Under the pieces are notes generated by a model, which was not told where the DNA came from, made no database searches, and saw nothing but the letters and a program-made list of their open reading frames with translations. A stretch of DNA of 22,265 nt, from the NCBI GenBank assembly GCA_009801015.1, contig VHZZ01000799.1:158311-180575 (forward strand). Reading direction: 5' to 3'. The DNA comes from Silene noctiflora. Lineage: Eukaryota; Streptophyta; Magnoliopsida; Caryophyllales; Caryophyllaceae. Position 1 is the first letter of the stretch, and each line of letters opens with the position of its first letter. Of the stretch, positions 8,466 through 22,265 are shown piece after piece. The position numbers were made by a program, and so were the translations under genes.

Positions 8466-11400
8466 TTAAGTAACGTCTAAAGAATTGGAGGGAGTATTTC
8501 TACAAACAGGGCAAGAGGCATTTAACTCGAGCCATTCATCAATGCAATCGGCATGGAAACAATGAGCACAATCTGGTAAACTTCTAAGAGTTTCCATAGC
8601 CAAGTACTCACCCAAACATATAGGACAACTCTTATCATCAGGCTTTGGTAGACGACAACTCTCCCCTAAGACCGTCTTGGGGTAAGACTCAATTATCGAC
8701 CTGTCAAGACCGTTGTTTACAGTGACGGGTTCAGGGTCTGGAGTCACTGCAATGGTTGCATTATTTCTTCTTCTAGCTCTTGAGCAAATGGCTCTGAGTG
8801 CGTAATATGTAGTGCAGCCAGTAAGTATTGCAAATGGTGCTGCAATTCCGAATGCAATTGCTACTATTGTTTGCTTACTGAGTCCTGGTAAAAGACGAAA
8901 GGAAATATACGGGTTTGTCATATACTCATGTGGAAGCAGTGACGTAATCAGGATTTATAATAAAAGATGATATTTATTCGCGGGTGTAAGCTAGTTTTGT
9001 TATAATAAAACAAACTAATAAAAAATAGATATTTTATCTAACATTTTCAATTTTTGTTAGACTTTTTTTTGTCAAAAGCTACCTACTACTTATCTCATTT
9101 TCATAAATACTACCTAAAGTTTTTAATTTTCCTAGAAACTACCTAATTATATTTTGGTTCTATTTGGCCTATTTATAAAAATGAGTTTCTATTTTTCAAA
9201 AATAATTTTGCATAAACTGTTTTTTGAAAAAATTGTTGGTGTTTGGGTAGAAGTTATAAGAAATTGTTTTTATTAGTTTGTTGGTATTTGGCCTAACAAA
9301 TTTAAAGTTTTTTTTTTCTTCTTTAAATTTTCATGTAATGCTAAAATATGTCATTTTAAACCTAAAACAACAACAAGTCAACAATCATACAATTATACAA
9401 TGTAACTAAATTTCGTCGAACACAAACAACATTGGATCAAATTAGTTTCAAGTCGATCATGATGCTATCAATTTTGTTAAAATTTAACTAAGGTTGCTTT
9501 TCACTGAATTAGTAAATTTTAAAATAAATTGATAAATTCTTTCATCTTTCAAACCGAAAGAAAATCCAATAATTTGTTCATTAAAAAAGCCTAAAATAGT
9601 AGTAGCTAACAAAATGAAATCATTGTAAGACAATCTATCAGCTTACGAAAAATGATAATTAAACAATTTTCATTGAAAAAAAAAAAATGTGGAGCAAATA
9701 AAAATTCTTGTGTCCTCCGAAACGATTTTCCTCCTTACGGTTTAAGGCAATCCAAATAAAATATTATAAAGGATTTGGGTGTAAGGAGGACGGTCCTCCC
9801 GAAAAAAATAAGAATTTTTGATGGAGCAAATCATAATGCTAATGTGTACGGTTTAGGAATAAATGACAAATTAAATTTTGCTTATAAAAGATAATTCTAT
9901 GTTTTTGTTAGACGTAAAAAAATGGTGTCGAAAAAATATGAGATTTAGCGAAAATAGAAGATTTTGAGAAATAGAAGCAGAAGCTCTTATTTTCTATTTC
10001 TGTTTCTAGGGGGTTATTTTGGTTTTTGGGTTAAAAAAAAACTGTTTTTACTTTTCCAGAAACTAGTGTTTGACCCAACTTGTGTTTTTCTAAGGTAAAA
10101 ACAGTTTTAAAAGCAAGGCCAAACAGGCCTTTTATACCTTTTGTCGAATACTACCAAATTGAAATTAATGAGCAAATTCAACAATCTTTTTGCCAAGTTA
10201 ACTACATTTCCAACAAACAAATCAAAATGTCAATCAAATTAGTCATTATTTCGTCCAAATTAGCCACAATCTCAGCCAAACTAGTCAAAATTGTAGTAAA
10301 AAAATTGAAGTAACTAAGCTAATAGCTAATCAAAACAGTTGGCGGTGGTTAAATATAGTAAATAGTGTGTGTAATATGCCAAAAATAATGTTTTTCGAGT
10401 GAGAATTTTGTCTAATTTGATCGAAAATTTCAATTTGGTAGTGTTTGACAAAAGTTAAAAAAATATTAGGTAGTTTCTCGCAAAATTAAAAACTTTAGGT
10501 AGTATTTATGAAAATAGGTAATATTAGGTAATTTTGAATCTTTTTTGTTAATATTACAAGTTATTGACAATTTTGGTTTTTTGGTGCAATTGTTGACAAT
10601 TTTTAAGACCATGATTGGTTTATTTTGTCTTACTCAATTGTATGTTCATCCTTAACCATTTCTTACATTAGTGCTACTCCGTACATTATTGGATGTAAAC
10701 ATTTATTTATAAAATTATAAATTAACTAATCTTTGACCATTTTTTTTTATAAAAAATGAATGAAATGCAACGCCTTTGATTTTTACTAAAAAAAAAATAT
10801 CCAATTCGGTAATTATATTGGAGCATGTTAATACCATGATAGCTACATTCTATTTCTATCGTCTAATTTCAATTTTTTAAGTCGAAATATCTTGATTCTT
10901 GATCATTAACCCACCGACATATAACATATTAAATGTCAAAATATTACTCAGTAATGAAATTTAAATATTTAATGTATTACCCAAATACTTTCACATTTCA
11001 TTTAAAATCATTAGTTATTGTTAGAAATTTATGAGATACGGAATAATGCTGATTAAAACTGACTTTTTTTTTATTCGGTATAAAATTTGAAAAGCGGTGA
11101 GAATACAAAATAAGTTGAGAAATTAATTACCGTAAGGTGGAACATCAAAACATCCGATTTCCAAGCTAGAGTAGCTCTTGAATCCGCACCGACCTCTTTT
11201 TATATAGCACCCACTACACCCGGGTTCGACCCAAGAAAGCCGAATATCAGCACTAAGATCCAAAGACTGCACCGTGTTCGACTGCGACCATGTTGGTAAT
11301 TCAATACTACCCACATAAGCACATAGACGTGCCGTAACATTATTATTTATCCGAACCGGGCTAGCTGCAACTCCATAGGTCGAACCACTTAAACATCGAA

Positions 11401-11890
11401 TAGGCTTGATTTTTATACCAAACGACTCGAAATAAAAATTAGAACAATTATACAACCAATATCGTTTACGCGATTGAAGACGGGGCGTAAATCGAGATTT
11501 ATCGAAATTCGATAAATTAAATGAAAGGAGGATTTTAGGGAGACAATTATTAGGATCATTAATCCATAATTCTTGTCTAACATAATCTATGGCTTGAACA
11601 GAGAAAACCCCAGAATTAGGAAGATCAATTAGTAACTTATTGGACCCGCTACATAATAAATCGAAACCCGGGTATCCGCACGGCTTTGGGAGCGAGTCGT
11701 TTCGGATTCTGAACGGGAATCGTACGTACCGGGCTAATGGCTCGTCGTAGCTACATACTTGTGTTAGGCAATTATCGACTGTGCCTGTGCCTGTGTCTGT
11801 GACTGTATCCGTGATTGCACGTATGCATTTTAGGGAGGCTAGAAATATGGAGAATAGGAAGGGAATTATGGTTTTTTTGAGGTTTTGCAT
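8466..11890 (-). CDS. ATL20/21/22-type RING-H2 E3 ubiquitin ligase, GUB_WAK ectodomain, two exons
   Basis: Exon 1 is 11890-11131 and exon 2 is 8884-8466, joined across a 2,246-bp GT-AG intron in phase 1 to give 392 residues. The donor is ACG|GTAATT and the acceptor TTTTACCAG|GAC; the join reads FDVPPYGLSKQTIV. Visible parts are a signal peptide (about 1-25), a Cys-rich GUB_WAK-like ectodomain (LTQVCSY, RFPFRI, GYPGFDLLC, LSWVEPGC, GRCGF), a membrane segment (about 258-286), the GLD motif at 312-314, and a complete RING-H2 with C340, C343, C359, H361, H364, C367, C378 and C381. This order and length match the ATL20-22 group. The RING should recruit an E2 and ubiquitinate unknown targets, while the ectodomain may sense wall pectin; both roles are inferred from family. 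No disabling change was seen. The isolated RING frame starting at 8921 is not a separate gene. Confidence 0.92.
9071..10537. mobile_element. ~1.5-kb terminal-inverted-repeat element in the ATL intron
   Basis: The sequence at 9097-9130 (attttcataaatactaccta onward) is a perfect 34-bp inverted match of 10482-10515. Pairing continues on both sides: AGAAACTACCTAAT inside and TACCTA words outside, so each arm is about 80 bp. The outer edges (about 9071 and 10537) are flanked by T-rich sequence, so any target duplication is ambiguous. No transposase was found; the only frame of note (10080-10313) is Lys/Ile-rich with no recognised domain. It is a non-autonomous DNA transposon or fold-back element. 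It makes up about two thirds of the intron of the ATL20-type gene. Confidence 0.72.
9700..9821. mobile_element. ~122-bp MITE with 10-bp duplication, inside the larger intronic element
   Basis: Identical 10-bp words tggagcaaat lie at 9690-9699 and 9822-9831. Between them the ends are inverted: AAAAATTCTT at 9700-9709 and AAGAATTTTT at 9810-9819. Further inside, CCTCCTTAC at 9731-9739 pairs with GTAAGGAGG at 9781-9789. A 9-10-bp duplication suggests a Mutator-like origin, but the termini are too short to be sure. It inserted into the 9071-10537 element and is younger than it. Confidence 0.65.
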
Positions 11891-12258
11891 TTGTGAAATT
11901 GAAGTTTAAATTATTTTTGTGACATGATCGTTATAATCGATTAGCAATGTTGACTTTTTTTTTTTTTTTTTTTTTATTATTATTATTTTTAAAAAAAAAT
12001 TAGTTGATTTAATTACTAGAAATTAGTCATGTGGGATGTCATTCGATGAACAATTGAACATTGACTATGTTTAATTAACCATGTCAACGGTTTTAAGGGT
12101 GGGATGATTTTAATCAAATATTACGTGCGAAAGTCCTTATCAACAAGAATTAATTAAAGTTTAAAAATAATGAGATGAGATTGTAATGAAAAATAGTCGC
12201 CGACTACAACTTTTATTTTTGGTTTATAAAATTTTTGGAGAGACGGTCATTTACTAAG
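11891..12258. other. Upstream region of the ATL20-type gene; poly-T tract
   Basis: This is AT-rich sequence upstream of the ATG at 11890. A run of 21 T (11955-11975) is followed by ATT repeats; read on the gene's strand it is a poly-A tract about 65 bp before the start codon, in a likely 5' UTR or promoter. I could not identify a convincing TATA box or any other element. Confidence 0.4.
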
Positions 12259-12454
12259 GCCCTGTTTTTTTTCGGCTTAATTTCAGCTCGTTTCATTTTT
12301 GCTCAGCGCTATTTAGTTATGTTCAATTTAGTTTCATTCACTTCAATTCAACTAACCTCTTCATAAATTAACTCTTACTTTTACTCTGTTCAATTTAGCT
12401 AAGTTTACTTCAGTTCAGCTCCATTAAGTTCAATTCAGACGAAAAGAATAGAGC
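12259..12454. mobile_element. ~196-bp MITE with GCCCTGTT-type termini
   Basis: The left end GCCCTGTTTTTTTTCGGCTTAATT (given as a motif with key words GCCCTGTT, TTTTCGGCTTAATT) pairs with the right end, which on the other strand reads GCTCTATTCTTTTCGTCT then GAATT: about 18 of 23 positions with one gap. The interior consists of degenerate TTCAATTCAG/TTCAGTTCAGCT units. No coding potential was seen. TAAG occurs just outside both ends, but the spacing differs by one base, so the target duplication is not secure. Confidence 0.55.
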
Positions 12455-13083
12455 GTAAGTTATTGAGAGATCACTTTATCGTACCTCTTTATGTAGTTTT
12501 CGTACCCCTTTTACTATTGCTTGTGACTTATAATGTCTATTTTATTTGGTACATGTTTTCATAACAATCGTACCTAGTTTATCATATACGACAACCATTT
12601 TTATTAGAAACCTCTTTTGTACCATTTTTTCATTACTTTGTAATTGGTCTCTCAATAAATTTATTAATAGACCGTCTCTAAGGAGACCTAATGTAAAGAA
12701 AATTTGTGTATTATTCGCTCTTTTAGTCCAAAATCTTTCGCATGAGGGGTTATTATATATGATACATAACCATTAATTGAGTACCTTAATGAAAAAAAAA
12801 AAAATTCAAATCAACAAGCTAAGTAATTGTTGCACCATATTTCATGTTTATTATCTTCATTACAACCTTTTTTCTACATTTGCATAAAATTTCCTTTGTA
12901 GTTTCCCCAAAATACATTGAAATATAAATGACAATTCGAACCCTACCCCATTTTTTTTGGTGTAAATGCAACTAAAAAGGTGATTTTGATGCTGACGGGA
13001 TTTAAAACCAGGTTACGAGCACTACTTCTTATAACTTTACCAACTAAATTAATTAACCAATTCGAATAATACCCAATTTTAAA
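12455..13083. other. Intergenic, no gene recognised
   Basis: AT-rich DNA between the MITE and the stop of the RING-H2 gene at 13084. A 76-codon plus-strand open frame at 12546-12776 has no recognisable domain and lies in repeat-like sequence containing GGTCTCTCAATAAA and AGACCGTCTCT words, so it is not called. The 3' UTR of the minus-strand RING gene should fall in the upper part. Confidence 0.4.
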
Positions 13084-13521
13084 TTACATTACCAACATTC
13101 GACAAACCGGGCATGTATTATTGGACCTAAGCCATTTATCCAAGCAATGTCCATGAAATTTATGCAAACATTTTGGTAATTTCTTCAAAACATCTCCAAC
13201 ATAATAATCACATAAACAAATTGGACAAGTTTTATGGATTGGGCTCAACATTTGATGATCTTTTTCTCTAATCTTTTTTGTTGGTAATGAATCTATGGCC
13301 CATTGACTAAGCCCAATTGGAATGCTAAGTGTTGGATCAATGGGTTGGCCTATTTCAAGTGATGGTTCTTCTTGTGGTTCATCATTATCATTATTCCTAA
13401 GTTTTTTGGCAAAACATAAAATGCAAAATACTAGGATTAAGCAAATGCATACTATTATGATAGGTATAAAATAAAACCACATTGCATTTGTTTGTTTTGT
13501 GTAATTTTTTTTTGGTGTCAA
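13084..13521 (-). CDS. ATL-family RING-H2 finger protein, single exon
   Basis: A 145-residue intronless frame. The first Met (MTPKKNYTKQT) gives a short N-terminus; a second Met at residue 14 directly before the membrane segment is an alternative start. One hydrophobic segment spans about residues 15-38 (FYFIPIIIVCICLILVF). A GLD-like motif (IGLSQWAIDSLP, about 69-80) has Ser in place of Asp. The RING-H2 finger is complete: C99, C102, C118, H120, H123, C126, C137, C140, with Trp at 130. This is the classic ATL layout: a membrane-anchored E3 ubiquitin ligase with a cytosolic RING. Substrates are unknown; many ATLs act in defence or stress, but nothing here decides that. It lies 1.2 kb upstream of, and on the same strand as, the ATL20-type gene, with identical spacing in the finger. 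Confidence 0.88.
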   Translation of the reverse strand: MTPKKNYTKQTNAMWFYFIPIIIVCICLILVFCILCFAKKLRNNDNDEPQEEPSLEIGQPIDPTLSIPIGLSQWAIDSLPTKKIREKDHQMLSPIHKTCPICLCDYYVGDVLKKLPKCLHKFHGHCLDKWLRSNNTCPVCRMLVM

Positions 13522-13849
13522 ATGAGGCGCAAGAGCAATATAGTTAAGAGAGAGGGAGAATTGTTCTCGTGATTTACTGTCACGATACCTTAGTCTACCT
13601 TTTCGGTATTTTGTGTAATTTGTGAAAGATATTTGAATAACAATGGTTTAGAGTGACTTAATTTACCCCTTTTATCTTTAGATAGAGATGATTAGTTGAA
13701 AGAGCATGGGTATTAGTTAATTGAGAAGATTGTTTTGTGATATTAATTTAATTTGAAAATCATTTGTTAATTATGTTGTGTAGTATATCAACAAACATGA
13801 TGTATGTCATTTAATTGAAGAATAAAAGAAAATTTTTTAGGTGGACACC

Positions 13850-14178
13850 ACAATTAGGACTATATATCCAGATATATATGAGCATCGTATACAAATTTAA
13901 TTGAGCTTATATGCATTTTTTTTTTTGAGCTTTTAAAAATTTTGATTTACATTTTAATTTTTTAGGTGTTAAAATTAAAATTTTTGTCGAGTTTATATGT
14001 ATTATTTTTGAGTTTCAATATAAAATTTTGAATTAAATTTTTTTTTTTTATGAAGGCGTTCAGATTCTTTTCATTAAAGCTCGTAAAATGTACTTATAAG
14101 CTCAGATTCTTTGCTATAAAGCTCCAAATCTATACAACCGATGTATACAACTGATTGTATAGTTCACTAATTGGGTTG
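13850..14178. mobile_element. ~330-bp AT-rich MITE with imperfect inverted ends
   Basis: The left arm (13850-13915) reads CAATTAGGACTATATATCC, then GTATACAAATTTAATTGAGC. The right arm (14112-14178), read on the other strand, gives CAATTAGTGAACTATACAATC, then TTGTATAGATTTGGAGC (motifs only). The arms agree at roughly two thirds of positions over about 60 bp. The centre is T-rich and carries repeated GAGCTTATATGC/GAGTTTATATGT words. No coding content. Ends and target duplication are not resolved. Confidence 0.45.
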
Positions 14179-14786
14179 AGACTATTAGAAATATCATCCT
14201 ACTTTTTTTTTTTTTTTTTTTTTTAAATAATTCTTAGATATTGTTTTTAATTTCATAATTTTAATTCGTGATTGCAGTCTGCATAAGACGTACACTGATG
14301 TTTACAAACATTTATAGAGATTAGTTTCTACCTCATCCTATACATCTAATAAAACGAGAAATTCAATATGTAAATATGAATACATTTTTCTTTTTAAATA
14401 TATTTGGGAAAAATGATAATATATGTTTATCTGATATTTAGCAGATTATAATAACCATAAAAATAGACTTAGAAAATATATTATAAATGACAAATTTTAT
14501 TAACCGATTACAGACAAGATCACTTAAATAAATTCGTCACCAACAATCAATAAAATTTGAAAGAAATGCGAAAAAAAGGGATATGATATCATCCCAATTC
14601 CTTTGACAAACCAAATCCGGAAATCAAACCCTCTCAACTCAAACAAATAGACATGCACCAACCCGTCACAAAAACTTATATGAGATCGTCTTATCAAATG
14701 AGAATATAAATATTTATTATGGTTTTTCTCAAATATCAGACTCTATCATACACAACTCACAACCTAGCTAGCCTTGTGATTTGCCG
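14179..14786. other. Intergenic; poly-T tract; likely 3' UTR of the small ORF
   Basis: AT-rich sequence with a T run at 14203-14224. The part nearest 14786 should be the 3' UTR of the minus-strand 43-codon frame. No other gene, RNA or bounded repeat could be supported. Confidence 0.4.
14713..14718 (-). terminator. AATAAA poly(A) signal downstream of the 43-codon ORF
   Basis: TTTATT on the plus strand reads AATAAA on the minus strand, about 70 nt downstream of the stop codon at 14787-14789. This is a plausible distance for a plant polyadenylation signal. In AT-rich DNA such a word is also expected by chance. Confidence 0.35.
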
Positions 14787-14918
14787 TCACACGTCTTTCG
14801 AAGTAGCCTGATGTTCAACAGCTCCGATTCTTGGAGGCTGAATTGCCGCAACATAGCCAGCAACCAAAGATATCGCGATTGCAGGAATTAAAATAGCTAA
14901 GATTACCCCAAAAGCCAT
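14787..14918 (-). CDS. Candidate 43-residue single-pass membrane microprotein
   Basis: A minus-strand frame from ATG at 14918 to TGA at 14787. The start context is good (G at -3, G at +4: gtcATGGC). The product starts MAFGVILAILIPAIAISLVA, continues GYVAAIQPPRIGAVEHQ and ends ATSKDV: one hydrophobic helix at about 3-26, then a short polar tail with a PPR step. Its base composition is richer in G and C than the surrounding AT-rich DNA, and the protein has a clean membrane profile, both signs of coding. AATAAA lies about 70 nt beyond the stop. I do not recognise the family. It could instead be one exon of a longer gene, or chance. The longer overlapping frame at 14815-15033 looks like low-complexity noise. 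Confidence 0.45.
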   Translation of the reverse strand: MAFGVILAILIPAIAISLVAGYVAAIQPPRIGAVEHQATSKDV

Positions 14919-15816
14919 GACTTATATAATCAATTCTACCGTTTATGAGATAATTATATAAACTTTCTTTTCTAGTAATTTTTTTTTTTTTCTTTTTAAT
15001 TGAAATTTTGATGAATATTATTTTGATGTACATAGAAATGAAGGTTGATCAAAAGTGATGACCTCTTTATTTAGATGGGAAATTATTTGTTTGTACGATC
15101 AATTTCTTGGACTAAATCTAAGAGCGTTACGACGGCAATTTGACAAGTTTATCTAGGACTAAGTTCTTTAATAATAATATATATTGTTGATATCGGAATT
15201 TTGAGGAATTATACAAGGACGTTACTATTTCCATACGATAAAAAAAAAGTTACGATTTCTCTCTTAAAATTAACCGAGAATGTAATAAGAGATGGTATCC
15301 CTTATAGGATAGTCTAAAATTCGTGTTCGGAGTAATCTACAACTCCAATTATTTTGTGTATATAATTCGGTGCGATAATTCACCATTATATAGGGTTGGT
15401 TTTAAATTTTTTTTTTTTTTTTGAATTGTATGAGAGTTTATTATAACTGTTACCTTTTTACCAAGTACGCACCCGTCTATTTTTTTTTTTTTTTTTTTTG
15501 TTCGGTTGATCAAGTATCTGTAAACTAAAATAAAGTCCTGAAGGAGCATCAGCAGCATGCAATCATTCATACTTTTGACCTATACAAGAATTGGCTTAGG
15601 CAAGATGTGTTGAACATGTTTTCATCGTCCAAAAGCATGTGATATTGCGTAAGACAAGCATCTCAAATCTGGAAAAATATTAAGACATTGCCACAATTGA
15701 AAAAGAAATGGTTCGAAACGGATCAGGTTCGAACTTGGATGACTTAAACCAATTCCTTTTCTGGGGGTCTCACCATACAAAGTTACAAGCTATAAAAACA
15801 CAAACACAAAAGCCTA
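14919..15816. other. Intergenic, no gene recognised; two poly-T tracts
   Basis: AT-rich sequence with T runs near 15404-15422 and 15481-15499. The part next to 14919 is the putative 5' flank of the small ORF. The 73-codon minus-strand frame at 15349-15570 is built around Lys runs encoded by these tracts and is rejected. Nothing else is supported. Confidence 0.4.
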
Positions 15817-15914
15817 GGTGAGACGGTTGGTCTCACAGTCGAGACAAACTGTTAACCGTGTCAACTAAAACTATCTAAGTATTTATTTAGGTTGGTTACA
15901 TGAGTGAGACCGTC
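15817..15914. mobile_element. ~98-bp MITE-like unit with GTGAGAC/GTCTCAC hairpins
   Basis: GTGAGAC (15818-15824) and GTCTCAC (15830-15836) form a perfect 7-bp hairpin around GGTTG. About 66 bp further, GTGAGACCGTCAC (about 15902-15914) provides the inverted partner. Read on the other strand it gives GTGACGGTCTCAC, resembling the left end. The same word family marks the MITE in a GOGAT intron at 17562-17740. Boundaries are approximate. Confidence 0.45.
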
Positions 15915-16055
15915 ACATACATATCTGTGTAAAACCGAAACAAAACTGCACATGGTTCTAATCTAAAATACGACCGCATTCTTTACGTTTGCTTTTGGCC
16001 ACAACAACTCTAGTGGTCGTCAACGCACACGATACTTCTTGTGTGTAAACAAGTA

Positions 16056-16129
16056 CTCCCTCTATTTCAATCAATAACCCCTTTGCCTACGAATCGTGCA
16101 ATAAGGCTTATGCTTTGAAATAAAGGCAG
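16056..16129. mobile_element. 74-bp Stowaway-like MITE just past the GOGAT stop codon
   Basis: The left end CTCCCTCTATTTCAA (16056-16070) and the right end, read on the other strand as CTGCCTTTATTTCAA (16115-16129), agree at 13 of 15 positions. Both sides carry the TA dinucleotide target duplication (16054-16055, 16130-16131). The CTCCCTC start and TA duplication are typical of Stowaway/Tc1-mariner MITEs. It lies 40 bp past the GOGAT stop on the transcribed strand, so it is probably in the 3' UTR or the polyadenylation region. Confidence 0.75.
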
Positions 16130-16168
16130 TACTACAAGTGAAGGTAGAGTCACCTCTGCTGCTCTGCA

Positions 16169-22265
<6,097 letters not shown>

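Noticed and set aside
10080..10313. 77-codon plus-strand frame as a transposase piece
   Set aside because: Lys/Ile-rich with no recognised domain, inside the inverted-repeat element in the ATL intron.
14815..15033. 72-codon minus-strand frame overlapping the microprotein
   Set aside because: Its N-terminus is a low-complexity Lys run from a poly-T tract; the other frame gives a much more protein-like product.
15349..15570. 73-codon minus-strand frame
   Set aside because: Built on poly-Lys runs from two T tracts; no domain.

Overview
This is nuclear DNA from a flowering plant, most likely a eudicot. The signs are spliced genes with GT-AG introns, AT-rich intergenic DNA, plant-type transposons (Ty1/copia, L1-type LINE, tRNA-derived SINE, Stowaway and other MITEs), and plant-specific gene families: ATL RING-H2 ligases, one with a wall-associated extracellular domain, and NADH-dependent glutamate synthase. 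The MITE termini rich in GTGAGAC/GTCTCAC recall Caryophyllales repeats, but that is an impression only. No bacterial or organellar features were seen. Three ambiguous bases (N) lie at 1258, 20467 and 22170.

Layout. Positions 1-6300 are a nested transposon block. An old, decayed minus-strand LINE (RT tail, zf-RVT zinc finger, start of RNase H) is split by a 5,205-bp Ty1/copia element (480-5684) with two 289-bp LTRs, a 5-bp target duplication, PBS and PPT, and gag/pol broken by several stops and frameshifts. Positions 6539-6927 are a solo LTR with a perfect 5-bp duplication, itself interrupted by a SINE with an 18-bp duplication. Positions 7050-8465 hold a GC-rich repeat and an inverted-repeat MITE.

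Genes. All four gene calls are on the minus strand. (1) 8466-11890 is a two-exon ATL20/21/22-type membrane RING-H2 E3 ligase with a GUB_WAK-type ectodomain; its 2.2-kb intron carries a ~1.5-kb inverted-repeat element that contains a small MITE. (2) 13084-13521 is a single-exon ATL RING-H2 protein. (3) 14787-14918 is a candidate 43-residue membrane microprotein. (4) 16169 to the right edge is the 3' part of the NADH-GOGAT gene: ten exons, 1,246 codons, covering the FMN/3Fe-4S synthase domain, the GXGXG domain and the whole beta-subunit-like Fe-S/FAD/NADH module. Its introns and 3' end hold a solo LTR, a PBS-bearing LTR-element fragment, a GTCTCAC-type MITE and a Stowaway MITE.

Function. GOGAT makes glutamate from glutamine and 2-oxoglutarate in plastids and is the metabolic anchor of the window. 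The two ATL genes are probable membrane ubiquitin ligases and may be a loose cluster. Nothing suggests that the four genes act in one pathway. I see no clearly novel multi-gene system. The best leads are the microprotein, the nested transposon chronology, and the pair of related solo LTRs, one of them inside the GOGAT gene.
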